From NCBI GenBank assembly GCA_032718475.1, contig JAUCBJ010004407.1, positions 1-39,624 on the forward strand: a stretch of 39,624 nt of DNA, in the 5' to 3' direction. Shown here piece after piece: positions 30,281-39,624 of this stretch. The position numbers were made by a program, and so were the translations under genes. Each line of letters starts with the position of its first letter. Position 1 is the first letter of the stretch. The DNA comes from Nemertoderma westbladi (Eukaryota > Xenacoelomorpha > Nemertodermatida > Nemertodermatidae). The notes under the pieces are model-generated. The model saw only the letters and a list, made by a program, of their open reading frames with translations, searched no databases and was not told the origin of the DNA.

Positions 30281-33200
30281 TACCTTCGGGTAGCAGATAG
30301 GAGTAGCGCCCACCCTTACCTTCAACTAGCAGATAGGAATAGTGCCCACCCCTACCTCGGGTTCGGGTAGCAGATAGGAGTAGCGCCCACCCCTACCTTC
30401 GGGTAGCAGATAGGAGTAGCGCCCACCCCTACCTTCGGGTAGCAGATAGGTGTAGCGCCCACCCTTACCTTCGACTAGCAGATAGGAATAGTGCCCACCC
30501 CTACCTCGGGTAGCAGATAGGAGTAGCGCCCACCCCTAACTTCGTGTAGCAGATAGGAGTAGCGCCCACCCCTACCTTCGGGTAGCAGATAGGAGTAGCA
30601 CCCACCCCTACCTTCGGGTAGCAGATAGGAGTAGCGCCCACCCCTACCTTCGGGTAGCAGATAGGAGTAGCGCCCATCCCTACCTTCGGGTAGCAGATAG
30701 GAGTATAGCGCCCACCCCTACCTTCGGGTAGCAGATAGGAGTAGCGCCCACCCCTACCTTCGGGTAGCAGATAGGAGTAGCGCCCACCCCTACCTTTGGG
30801 TAGCAGATAGGAGTAGCGCCCACCCCTACCTTCGGGTAGCAGATAGGAGTAGCGCCCACCCCTACCTTCGGGTAGCAGATAGGATTATAGCGCCCACCCC
30901 TACCTTCGGGTAGCAGATAGGAGTAGCGCCCACCCTTACCTTCGGTTAGCAGAGAGGAGTAGCGCCCACCCCTACCTTCGGGTAGCAGATAGGAGTAGCG
31001 CCCACCCTTACCTTCGGATAGCAGATAGGAGTAGTGCCCACCCCTAACTTAGGGTAGCAGATAGGAGTAGCGCCCACCCCTACCTTCGGGTAGCAGATAG
31101 GAGTAGCGCCCACCCCTACCTTCTGGTATCAGATAGGAGTAGCGCCCACCCCTACCCCCCCCCCCCCCGGTAGCAGATAGGAGTAGCGCCCATCCCTACC
31201 TTTGGGTAGCAGATATGAGTAGCGCCCACCCCTACCTTTGGGTAGCAGATAGGAGTAGCGCCCACCCCTACCTTCGGGTAGCAGATAGGAGTAGCGCCCA
31301 CCCATACCTTCGGGTAGCAGATAGGAGTAGTGCCCACCCCTACCTTCGGGTAGCAGATAGGAGTAGCGCCCACCCCTACCTTCTGGTATCAGATAGGAGT
31401 AGCGCCCATCCCTACCTTTGGGTAGCAGATATGAGTAGCGCCCACCCCTACCTTTGGGTAGCAGATAGGAGTAGCACCCACCCCTACCTTCGGGTAGCAG
31501 ATAGGAGTAGCGCCCACCCATACCTTCGGGTAGCAGATAGGAGTAGTGCCCACCCCTACCTTCGGGTAGCAGATAGGAGTAGCGCCCACCCCTACCTTCG
31601 GCTAGCAGATAGGAGTAGCGCCCACCCTTACCTTCGACTAGCAGATAGGAATAGTGCCCATCCCTACCTTCGGGTAGCAGATATGGGTAGCGCCAACCAC
31701 AACCTTCGGGTAGCAGATAGGAGTAGCGCCCACCCCTACGTTCGGGTAGCAGATAGGAGTAGCGCCCACCCCTACCTTCGGGTATCAGATAGGAGTATGG
31801 CGCCCACCCCTACCTTCGGGTAGCAGATAGGAGTAGCGCCCACCCCTACCTTCAGGTAGAAGATGGGAGTAGAGCCCACCCTTACCTTCGGTTAGCAGAG
31901 AGGAGTAGCACCCACCCCTACTTTCGGGTAGCAGATAGGAGTAGCACCCTCCCTTACCTTCGGTTAGCAGATAGGAGTAGCGCCCACCCCTACCTTCGGG
32001 TAGCAGATAGGAGTATAGCGCCCACCCCTACCTTCGGGTAGCAGATAGGAGTGGCGCCCACCCTTACCTTCGGTTAGCAGAGAGGAGTAGCGCCCACCCC
32101 TACTTTCGGGTAGCAGATAGGAGTAGCGCCCACCCTTACCTTCGGTTAGCAGATAGGAGTATCGCCCACCCCTAACTTAGGGTAGCAGATAGGAGCAGCG
32201 CCCACCCCTACCTTCGGGTAGCAGATAGGAGTAGCGCCCACCCCTACCTTCGGGTATCAGATAGGAGTAGCGCCCACCCCTACCCCCCCCCCCCCCCCCC
32301 AGTAGCAGATAGGAGTAGCACCCATCCCTACCTTTTGGTAGCAGATATGAGTAGCGCCCACCCCTACCCTCGGGTAGCAGATGGGAGTAGCGCCCACCCC
32401 TACCTTCGGGTAGCAGATAGGAGTAGCGCCCACCCCTACCTTCAGGTAGCAGATAGGAGTATAGCGCCCACCCCTACCTTCGGGTAGCAGATAGGAGTAG
32501 CGTCCACCCCTACCTTTGGGTAGCAGATAGGAGTAGCGCCCACCCCTACCTTCGGGTAGCAGATAGGAGTAGCGCCCACCCCTACCTTCGGGTATCAGAT
32601 AGGAGTAGCGCCCACCCCTACCTTCGGGTAGCAGATAGGAGTATAGCGCCCACCCCTACCTTCGGGTAGCAGATAGGAGTAGCGCCCACCCTTACCTTCG
32701 GTTAGCAGAGAGGAGTAGCACCCACCCCTAACTTAGGGTAGCAGATAGGAGTAGCGCCCACCCCTACCTTCGGGTAGCAGATAGGAGTAGCGCCCACCCC
32801 TACCTTCGGGTAGCAGATAGGAGTAGCGCCCACCCCTACCTTAGGGTAGTAGATAGGAGTAGCGCCCACCCCTACCTTCGGGTAGCAGATAGGAGTATAG
32901 CGCCCACCACTACCTTTGGGTAGCTGATAGGAGTAGCACCCACCCCTACCCCCACCCCCCCGGTAGCAGATAGGAGTAGCGCCCATCCCTACCTTTGGGT
33001 AGCAGATATGAGTAGCGCCCACCCCTACCTTTAGGTAGCAGATAGGAGTAGCGCCCACCCCTACCCCCCCCCCCCCCGGTAGCAGATAGGAGTAGCGCCC
33101 ATCCCTACCTTTGGGTAGCAGATATGAGTAGCGCCCACCCCTACCTTCGGGTAGCAGATATGGGTAGCGCCCACCCCTACCTTCGGGTAGCAGATAGGAG

Positions 33201-33792
33201 TAGCGCCCACCCCTACCTTAGGGTAGTAGATAGGAGTAGCGCCCACCCCTACCTTCGGGTAGCAGATAGGAGTATAGCGCCCACCACTACCTTTGGGTAG
33301 CTGATAGGAGTAGCACCCACCCCTACCTTCGGGTAGTAGATAGGAGTAGCGCCCCCCCTACATTCGGGTAGCAGATAGGAGTAGCGCCCACCCCTACCTT
33401 CGGGTAGCAGATATGGGTAGCGCCCACCCCTACCTTCGGGTAGCAGATAGGAGTAGCGCCCACCCCTACCTTCGGGTAGCAGATAGGAGTAGCGCCCACC
33501 CCTACCTTCGGGTAGCAGATAGGAGTACAGCGCCCACCACTACCTTTGGGTAGCTGATAGGAGTAGCGCCCACCCTTACCTTTGGTTAGCAGAGAGGAGT
33601 AGCGCCCAACCCTTCCTTCGGGTAGCAGATAGGAGTAGCGCCCACCCTTACCTTCGGTTAGCAGATAGGAGTAGCGCCCACACCTAACTTAGGGTAGCAG
33701 ATAGGAGTAGCGCCCACCCCAACCTTTGGGTAGCAGATAGGAGTAGCGCTCACCCCTGCCTGCGGGTAGCAGATAGGAGTAGCGCCCACCCA
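30281..33792. repeat. 36-bp satellite, about 97 units
   Basis: The unit is GGTAGCAGATAGGAGTAGCG plus CCCACCCCTACCTTCG. About 3.5 kb is filled with it, with point variants, 2-base insertions (GTATAGCG) and three units in which CTACC has expanded to 14-18 C. Higher-order structure is visible: blocks containing a C run, then TTTGGGTAGCAGATATGAG, recur at about 31.15, 31.39, 32.28, 32.93 and 33.06 kb. Because 36 is a multiple of 3, several frames stay open (for example 31215-31823 plus, with a repeating SSAHPYLRVADR). I treat these as artefacts of the unit length. A short (TA)n tract closes the array. Confidence 0.95.
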
Positions 33793-34532
33793 TATATATA
33801 TATATATATGGGTGTACAATTAACAGAGTAACGGTTATATATACCACATGGGATACACATTCCTACCTAGGTTTGGCCTACCAGTGAATGCGCGATTATT
33901 GATGGTAAGCCGCTCTATCATTGGTTGATGTATTCTCCAGCCAATCCCTATTTTCCCCTGGCCCTGTGCTAGCTTCCCCCTGAGATGAGCTAATGTGCTG
34001 GCATCTCTCTCTAACTGGCAGTGTATATTGCCTTGGTGCCTTTGGTATGCGATAATATATTGGTAATATCGCATATCCAATCATGATTCGTAAATCATGC
34101 CTTTCCCTATTTTCCGCTGGGTGGTGCAGCGAATTGGATCCGCTAATAATATTCGTATAGAAGTTTAAACTCTAGGCCTACAATAAAATGAAGCAGAATT
34201 AGATCGTTTTTTTTACTTCAATTTATCACATGAATTTAGGAAAGAAATACCTAGAATAAATAGTGAATGAAGACAAATAATTTGAATTAAAATCACTCGA
34301 AATCCTTAAAGATAGATAGCAGTGGCATAGAAATCACTCAAAAAGATAATTAGGTCCTAATTTATTTAATAATCAATATGGTGTTGATTTAAACATCAGC
34401 AGATCTATCGTATAATAACGACTACACTACGCTCACTTACTGTAGTTAATCATTACTTGTCTTTACTACAGTATATAAATAAGTGTCTAAGTAATAAAAT
34501 ATTGGTAATAGTCATTCCAATAAACCTACAAC
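33793..34532. other. Non-coding DNA between the satellite and the EGF gene
   Basis: A (TA)n tract at about 33793-33809 is followed by a moderately GC-rich segment to about 34140 that looks like a decayed repeat; two CCTATTTTCC phrases lie in it. AT-rich DNA up to the start of the EGF gene follows. No gene is supported. Possible promoter elements for the EGF gene cannot be separated from background. Confidence 0.4.
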
Positions 34533-34596
34533 ATGTATCTCCTCAGTTTTTCGATAATGATATTTGGATCACTGCTTCCAGCATCAAAGGCCCAAA
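34533..34596 (+). CDS. Exon 1: signal peptide
   Basis: ATG plus 20 further codons encode a short N-terminus, a hydrophobic core (LLSFSIMIFGSLL) and a PASKAQ cleavage-like end, then AAA|GTAAGT as donor. The exon ends in phase 1, matching the next exon. Confidence 0.75.
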
Positions 34597-37500
34597 GTAA
34601 GTTAGTACCGGGCGGTACTGTTGTACAGTAGGCCTATATCATTAATTAATAATAACACTCCTAATATGAACATAAATACAATTAATAAGAATAGGTTGAA
34701 TCTCTGAGGGAAACTTTTGGATAGTACTTAATCTCGAGAATTATACCAAATCGGAACCCATGCATCTGTACTATCCTAAACTTTTAATTATTTGGTAAAT
34801 TGGAACATTATAATGTGAATTTTTTTCTGAAAACGCCAAGATGCCTGAAAAACTTTCACATTAGTGATGGGCTTGGGCAGCGACTAAAGGCTGTAGAAAG
34901 TTACCAATAGTATGCCCATATAGCCTAGTGGTCCACGCAAACCCATCGGTACAATAATGGGAACCTGGATTCTTCTGGGGGAGTAAATAAAGCGTTGGAT
35001 ATGGAGTTTTCAACCTTGGGGGAGATGGTGTGGCACCCTCCATGCCTTATAAGTAACAGCCAAGAGAGATGAGCCTTCGAATTGCCTCCGCTGTTTCGAT
35101 TTTCACACGTTCACCCAAAACTTTAACTCACTCTTTTGTTTATTAAATAAATCCTCTTAAAAAAAAATACTTTCATAATTTCCACCAAACGATATTCCTC
35201 TCCACTAAAGACGCCATGTCACATACATTAATAATACTTGATATTCCTTGTGTGAATAGTTTCGTTATATTAATAATTATTACAGTTTGTGACAACATTG
35301 TGTGTGTTGCTAATTCGGTTTGTGACCCGACTTACACAAACCCGGCTGACGTCAACGACCAGTACTGCCGCTGCAATCAGAATTACGAAAGAACCAGCGT
35401 AGGGAATAACCAGTGGGGTTGTACGGAGATAGGTGAGTCATAGGGAATAACCAGTGGACTTGTACGGAGATAGGTGAGTCATAGGGAATAATTAGTGGAC
35501 TTGTACGGAGATAGGTGAGTCATAGGGAATAATTAGTGGACTTGTACGGAGATAGGTGAGTCATAGGGAATAATTAGTGGACTTGTACGGAGATAGGTGA
35601 GTCATAGGGAATAATTAGTGGACTTGTACGGAGATAGGTAGGTGAGTCATAGGGAATAACCAGGGACTTGTACGGAGATAGGTGAGTCATAGGGAATAAT
35701 TAGTTGACTTGTACGGAGATAGGTTAGTCATAGGGAATAACCAGTCGACTTGTACGGAGATAGGTGAGTCATAGGTTATAATCAGTGAACTTGTACGGAG
35801 ATAGGTGAGTCATAGGGAATAATTAGTGGACTTGTACGGAGATAGGTGAGTCATAGGGAATAATTAGTGGACTTGTACGGAGATAGGTTAGTCATAGGGA
35901 ATAACCAGTCGACTTGTACGGAGATAGGTGAGTCATAGGTTATAATCAGTGAACTTGTACGGAGATAGGTGAGTCATAGGGAATAACCAGTGGACTTGTA
36001 CGGAGATAGGTGAGTTATAGGGAATAACCAGTGGACTTGTACGGAGATACAGTAGGTGAGTCATAGGGAATAACCAGTGGACTTGTACGGAGATAGGTGA
36101 GTCATAGGGAATAATGGTTACAGGACAAGTTGTATCCAGACAAGTTGTATCCAGACAAGTTGTATCCAGACAAGTTGTATCCAGACATCTTGTATCCAAT
36201 TTTCCTGGATACAACTTGTCTTCCAAAAAAAAGGACAAGTTGTATCCCGGCATAAAAAAATTGCTAAATAATTTCACAGTTGAATTATAAACTATTCTTA
36301 TAATTTTCATTAATACTGTAGTTAATAAACATAATATACAATACACATAATAATACATGATAACATTGTTACTAAAACTAAACTAAAACGTTACACAAAG
36401 TTATTAGCCAAAATGTTACACGGAGTTATTTGAAGTCCTTGTCCATTTCAGAGTCACTTACGTTGATATTTGAAAACAATGACTTTCTTCTCTTTAATAA
36501 CTCTATGTTCTCGCCGACACCAATGAGTGCACTGTTGGTTGGTAATCTCAGTGCAGAGCAGCGTCTTTATGCGTCTATCAAATGTTTTAGATTCTAAAGT
36601 TTCTCGACGTGGCTCTAGCTGTCCAACTGCGGCCCGAGCAAGTTGACATTGGACATCAGCATCTTTCGCTTTTAGAGCATCAATAAGTTTCCACACAGAA
36701 GGGTGCTTACTTCCTATAATGGTAGAAATATCACGATTAACAGCCTCTGAAGCATTGTTAGTTCTGCCAAAGTCATTTAATGTGGCAGCATGAACATTCC
36801 ACTTCTCAACTGCAAATAAGGGTCCCGCAGGACGTATCTTCGAGACAAGGCCATTGCTGTCGCTACGAATACGTCGAGGTCCACTCAGATAGGTTCGGTC
36901 GAAATACGAAGTAGGTTAACAGTTCGGAGCCTTCCCGGGGGGCAATGTCTTGTATTATGCGGAACCCATCTTTCACTTTATCTGTTGGCAGCAAAGCAAG
37001 TGAAGAAATCTTGGAGGCCCATAACCTAAACTCCAAATTGGACTGATAGTGAGATTTCAATCCAAGCTCTTGAATGCGCTTGTTAATCGCTTGCCGGAGA
37101 TGGAAGTAACAGAAAACAAACGTCACACTGTCGCCGAAAGCCGCAATGATTGCGTTGTGTGCCGCCTTCTCAAAGTCCACGTGGACAACCGAAGGTGAAG
37201 CCCCTTGCATGGCGATCACATTGAATAACTCAGAGTAAGTAGTTTCTGTTTTGCGTTCGAGAAATGCATAAAGCAGTGGCAGCATCAGCATACGAGTGTA
37301 CACCTTGGCACAGACTATATATAACTGGTAAAACGGTTTGGGAGCGATTGCAAATGTGCCATCAACTCCCTATTCTGACGAACTACGTAGAAATTTCATA
37401 GATTCATCGGTCCAGAATACCACAATTCTCTCATCAGCATTGACACCATTGTCATATTGGAGGAACTTTCCTCCATTATCTGAAGTTAAAAAATCTATGA

Positions 37501-39321
37501 TGGAGTCACCATGGAATGAGAGTTCCTTTAGTGATATCGGATCCGGGGGAAGGTGGCGTGATCTTACACGACGTATCTGCCGCAGCAGTGATGAACGTTG
37601 CGGCAAACTGGTGTGCAACTTTGAATCAAGATCCCGAAGTGAGGAACAATAGATTTGGGTGGGTTTGGTATGGGATGATGAGGCCTGGTCCGCTATTCTC
37701 TGTCGGAATGCTGACAATTCCACAATCGGAGAATCGATACAGTTATGGGGATTACTAGTAATGACTTCGGTTGAGTGTGGAGTCAATGTCTTTACGGAAC
37801 CAATACAGTGGGGTCGTTTGGTACAAACCCACATTTCAGACCCATCCTTGTTGGTTTTCCGTTTGGAATACATTTTGCCATCATGGCAAAGTTTAGAATT
37901 ACCGTGTATAGTTTTTTGATACACGGCCATGGAGTTTTTTGATACAAGGAAGAATGTATTGGTACAATAACTAAAAATTAATTAATTAAAATGTAATTTA
38001 CAAATTGAACATATAATCGAGATCGCTAAAATATTAAACTGTTACTACATGGATTTACAGTTGATATTCATGATGCAGTGTCATTTGTTTGACCTCCTCT
38101 ATTCATGATGCAGTGTCATTTGTTTGACCTCCATTACACAATGCTATTAAAGTGAGAAATCATGATTGGAGAAAGAAAGAAATGCTCTGAACTAATTAAT
38201 CGTATAATGTACAGTATTATGATTATGGATCGCCTAGTTAATTATATTATTCAATAGGATAGAATTACAGTTAATTTACAACGTGAATAAGTTGGATACA
38301 ACATGTTCGAAAATCGGGATACAAAATGTCCTTTTGTAAGCTAAGAATAGGAAATTGGATACAACTTGTCTGGATACAACTTGTCTGGATACAACCTGTC
38401 CGTTAACCGGGAATAATTAGTTGACTTGTACGGAGATAGGTTTGTCATAGGGAATAACCAGTGGACTTGTACGTAGATAGGTGAGTCATAGGGAATAATT
38501 CGTATACTTGTACGGAGATAGGTGAGTCATAGGGAATAACCAGTGGACTTGTACGGAGATAGGTGAGTCATAGGGAATAACCAGTGGACTTACCCAGTGG
38601 ACTATTTTATTGTTTACTTTTTTTTACTTATTGTGTACTTTTTTACCTATAAATATTATGACATCTAGACTGTTAGAGACAGACTGGCAGACTGGTAGAG
38701 AAAACCTGATTTGCTGAGTTTAACATAACCGAGAGCAAACACTTAGACTAATGTTGACAATTTGTCAACTTTACTACATTTTACTGCGAATTAAAGGACT
38801 AATATTCGTTAAAAAAAAAAGTAAGCGCATATCACAACTTTTTTCACTCATTTTCAATTTATCGAAATTAAATCAGCCATTCTGTAAGATCTGATTACTG
38901 TAGTGTTACCATGTACAAGTACCCGTACTGTACAGACGGAAGATAGTGTTAGCAAGCTGTACACTTACAGTAAGCTAAAATTAGTTTATAAAATACTTTT
39001 TTTTAACTTTGGCAATTGAGGAATATGAGCAGGTTATATCGGTAGGCGTATCTAACCACAACAATAATCGATCACCTTACCAATTGACGGAAAGGAGCAT
39101 GTTAAAGGAGCGGTTTTTTCTAACCAAAACAATAAATAATCACAATAAATAAATATAGCGCGAATTGTTTTTTGCAGATTACTGTAGCCAAGACCCTAAT
39201 CCATGTCACACGAAAACTCACTCTACTTGCGTAAAAGACGTCACCGTTCCAAACGGATACCGGTGCACGTGCGACAATCTGTACGAGGAAAACAACGGAA
39301 TCTGTGATCTATTTGTATTCG
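34533..39321 (+). CDS. Secreted EGF-repeat protein, 5' part (three exons seen, continues beyond window)
   Basis: Three plus-strand exons fit together: 34533-34596 (signal peptide), 35286-35432 (EGF module 1) and 39178-39321 (EGF module 2). Donors are GTAAGT, GTGAGT and GTAAGA; acceptors are CAG. All junctions are phase 1, the usual arrangement for shuffled EGF modules. The signal peptide starts MYLLSFSIMIFGSLLPASKA, a hydrophobic core ending in a small-x-small cleavage context. The product is therefore secreted or a type I membrane protein with extracellular EGF domains. The third exon ends in a good donor, so more exons lie to the right. Intron 1 (about 0.7 kb) has a SINE-like element. Intron 2 (about 3.7 kb) has a satellite and a MULE. 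EGF modules alone do not name the protein. Confidence 0.75.
34890..35050 (+). mobile_element. tRNA-like SINE candidate in intron 1 of the EGF gene
   Basis: TAGCCTAGTGG at 34921-34931 matches the pol III A-box consensus. About 30 bp later, GAACCTGGATTC (34961-34972) is B-box-like but imperfect. It stands in a GC-richer island of about 170 bp. It does not fold as a full tRNA by eye, so a decayed tRNA-derived SINE is more likely than a tRNA gene. Confidence 0.4.
35286..35432 (+). CDS. Exon 2: first EGF-like module
   Basis: It encodes six cysteines in EGF order: ICDNIVC, SVC, YCRC and QWGC, followed by TEI and a GTGAGT donor. Calcium-binding consensus residues are not obvious. The last about 32 exon bases plus the donor form the first unit of the tandem array that fills the start of the next intron. 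Confidence 0.8.
35401..36115 (+). repeat. 41-bp tandem array made from an exon end plus its 5' splice site (left part)
   Basis: The unit runs AGGGAATAACCAGTGGACTT then GTACGGAGATAG|GTGAGTCAT. The first unit is the real 3' end of EGF exon 2 and its donor (with GGGGTT in place of GGACTT). About 17 units follow to 36115, most with an intact GATAG|GTGAGT, some with GTTAGT. A few units carry small indels. The array continues at 38409-38600 after the MULE insertion. In the exon's frame, reading past the true donor meets TAG within nine bases. Confidence 0.92.
36116..38408 (-). mobile_element. Mutator-like element (MULE), 2.3 kb, with 9-bp target duplication
   Basis: The termini are inverted: GGTTACAGGACAAGTTGTAT at the left and, on the other strand at the right, GGTTAACGGACAGGTTGTAT. 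Each end carries a small tandem array of a GACAAGTTGTATCCA unit. The flanks share GGGAATAAT (36107-36115 and 38409-38417), the 9-bp duplication typical of Mutator transposition. That string also occurs in every satellite unit, so the duplication is strongly suggested rather than proved. The interior codes for a FLYWCH/MULE transposase on the minus strand. A 34-bp direct duplication lies near 38065-38132. Confidence 0.85.
36454..37930 (-). pseudogene. FLYWCH-type MULE transposase, two inactivating lesions
   Basis: A frame of about 490 codons starts at the ATG at 37930. The N-terminus is a FLYWCH-like zinc finger (LCHDGKMYSKR, EMWVCTKRPHC, then a PHNC end). The MULE transposase core follows: GVDGTF with the first catalytic Asp, VVHVDFEKAAHNAI with the second, CYFHLRQAINKRIQ with the C..H motif, then YFDRTYLSG, EKWNVH and GRTNNASEAVNRD toward the C-terminus. 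An in-frame TAG (about 37367-37369) sits just before GVDGTF, and a one-base shift occurs near 36900. No other breaks were seen, so inactivation looks recent. Confidence 0.85.
38409..38600 (+). repeat. 41-bp exon-end/splice-donor array (right part)
   Basis: About 4-5 further units follow the MULE, in the same orientation as the left part and ending in a partial unit near 38600. Several contain GATAG|GTGAGTCAT; one has GTTTGTCAT. The two parts were one array before the transposon inserted. Confidence 0.9.
39030..39138 (+). repeat. Two neighbouring copies of the dispersed ~50-bp module
   Basis: TCTAACCACAACAATAAT and then GGAAAGGAGCATGTTAAAG plus TTCTAACCAAAACAATAAA occur just upstream of the acceptor of EGF exon 3. 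The copies end about 40 bases before that acceptor, so the module could overlap the branch-point region. Confidence 0.65.
39178..39321 (+). CDS. Exon 3: second EGF-like module
   Basis: It encodes DYCSQDPNPCHTKTHSTC, a GYRCTC segment and NNGIC, giving the six EGF cysteines, then DLFVF and a GTAAGA donor in phase 1. The GY-x-C-x-C segment is the classic EGF second half. Confidence 0.8.
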
Positions 39322-39624
39322 GTAAGAATTCTAAAAATAATTAAGAATTACTGAAATAAAGGAATTTACCAGTAGTAGATAAAGCATGGCCCCGGCAGAA
39401 GTCCTCCCTAAGCTTGGGCTATGGGCATTCCGTTCGGAGGCAATTAAAAAATGACAAATTTCGACGCTAAATCGAGGTGTTTAATGACCATCTGTCGCCA
39501 TCAATATTGATTCACCTCGTTGCCTTCAACCAATCGCTGCGTATCACCTACGCGTAGCCTAACCTCGCGATGCCCGCCTTACTCCTACAGCTGTTACCTC
39601 CCGTCAGTATTGGTTCGAGTCGTT
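39322..39624. other. Start of the next intron of the EGF gene; GC-richer tail
   Basis: Intronic by the model. From about 39365 the DNA becomes GC-richer, and GGTTCGAGTCG near the window end matches a pol III B box, so part of a tRNA-derived SINE may be cut by the window edge. No coding exon is seen. Confidence 0.3.

Noticed and set aside
31215-31823. A 202-codon open frame with a repeating 12-residue motif, and similar frames on the other strand
   Set aside because: The frames stay open because the satellite unit is 36 bp (12 codons) and lacks stops in those frames. Several frames on both strands are equally open, as expected for a satellite and not for a gene.
31129-33246. CRISPR-like regular repeats
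   Set aside because: The 36-bp units are head-to-tail without unique spacers, in eukaryotic sequence.
34921-34972. tRNA gene
   Set aside because: An A-box match and a weak B-box are present, but I could not fold acceptor and anticodon arms. A SINE is more likely.
36107-36115. Certain proof of a 9-bp target-site duplication
   Set aside because: The same GGGAATAAT string is part of every satellite unit around the element, so matching flanks could occur without duplication. I call it likely only.
35933-36358. 141-codon minus-strand frame with repeated LDTTC and ISVQVHWLF motifs
   Set aside because: It is a translation of the MULE terminal repeats and the 41-bp satellite.

Overview
This looks like nuclear DNA from an invertebrate animal. 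It is AT-rich and has spliced genes with GT..AG introns, non-LTR retrotransposons, a Mutator-like transposon, short palindromic elements and large satellites. The secreted EGF-module gene and the multi-TIR gene fit a metazoan, plausibly a marine invertebrate, but I cannot name the clade. All exon models were built by eye from reading frame, splice consensus and phase.

Layout. (1) 1-5.6 kb: an intact single-exon 1,311-codon ORF (+) with three C-terminal Cys/His knuckles. I do not recognise the family; its base composition differs from the surroundings. (2) 5.7-9.5 kb: truncated, internally deleted copies of one non-LTR retrotransposon family (-). (3) 9.5-13 kb: AT-rich non-coding DNA with palindromic elements and long G runs. 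(4) 13.0-23.4 kb (-): a six-exon gene, which I reconstruct as 894 aa. It encodes an N-terminal macro-like domain, three TIR domains and a C-terminal CRIL prenylation-type motif. Its introns hold more retrotransposon copies, a foldback element and long C runs. (5) 23.4-30.2 kb: dispersed repeats and retroelement scraps with no gene I can support. (6) 30.3-33.8 kb: a satellite of about 97 units of 36 bp. (7) 34.5-39.6 kb (+): the 5' part of a secreted EGF-repeat gene with a signal-peptide exon, two EGF exons and continuation beyond the window. Its second intron holds a 41-bp satellite derived from the end of the preceding exon plus its splice donor. A 2.3-kb MULE with a near-complete but broken transposase is inserted in that satellite.

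The genes do not form a pathway or operon. The most interesting items are the macro-TIR-CaaX gene (a likely NAD-linked innate immune or cell-death protein), the orphan zinc-knuckle ORF, the satellite that copies a 5' splice site many times, and the density of 14-22-nt G/C homopolymers.
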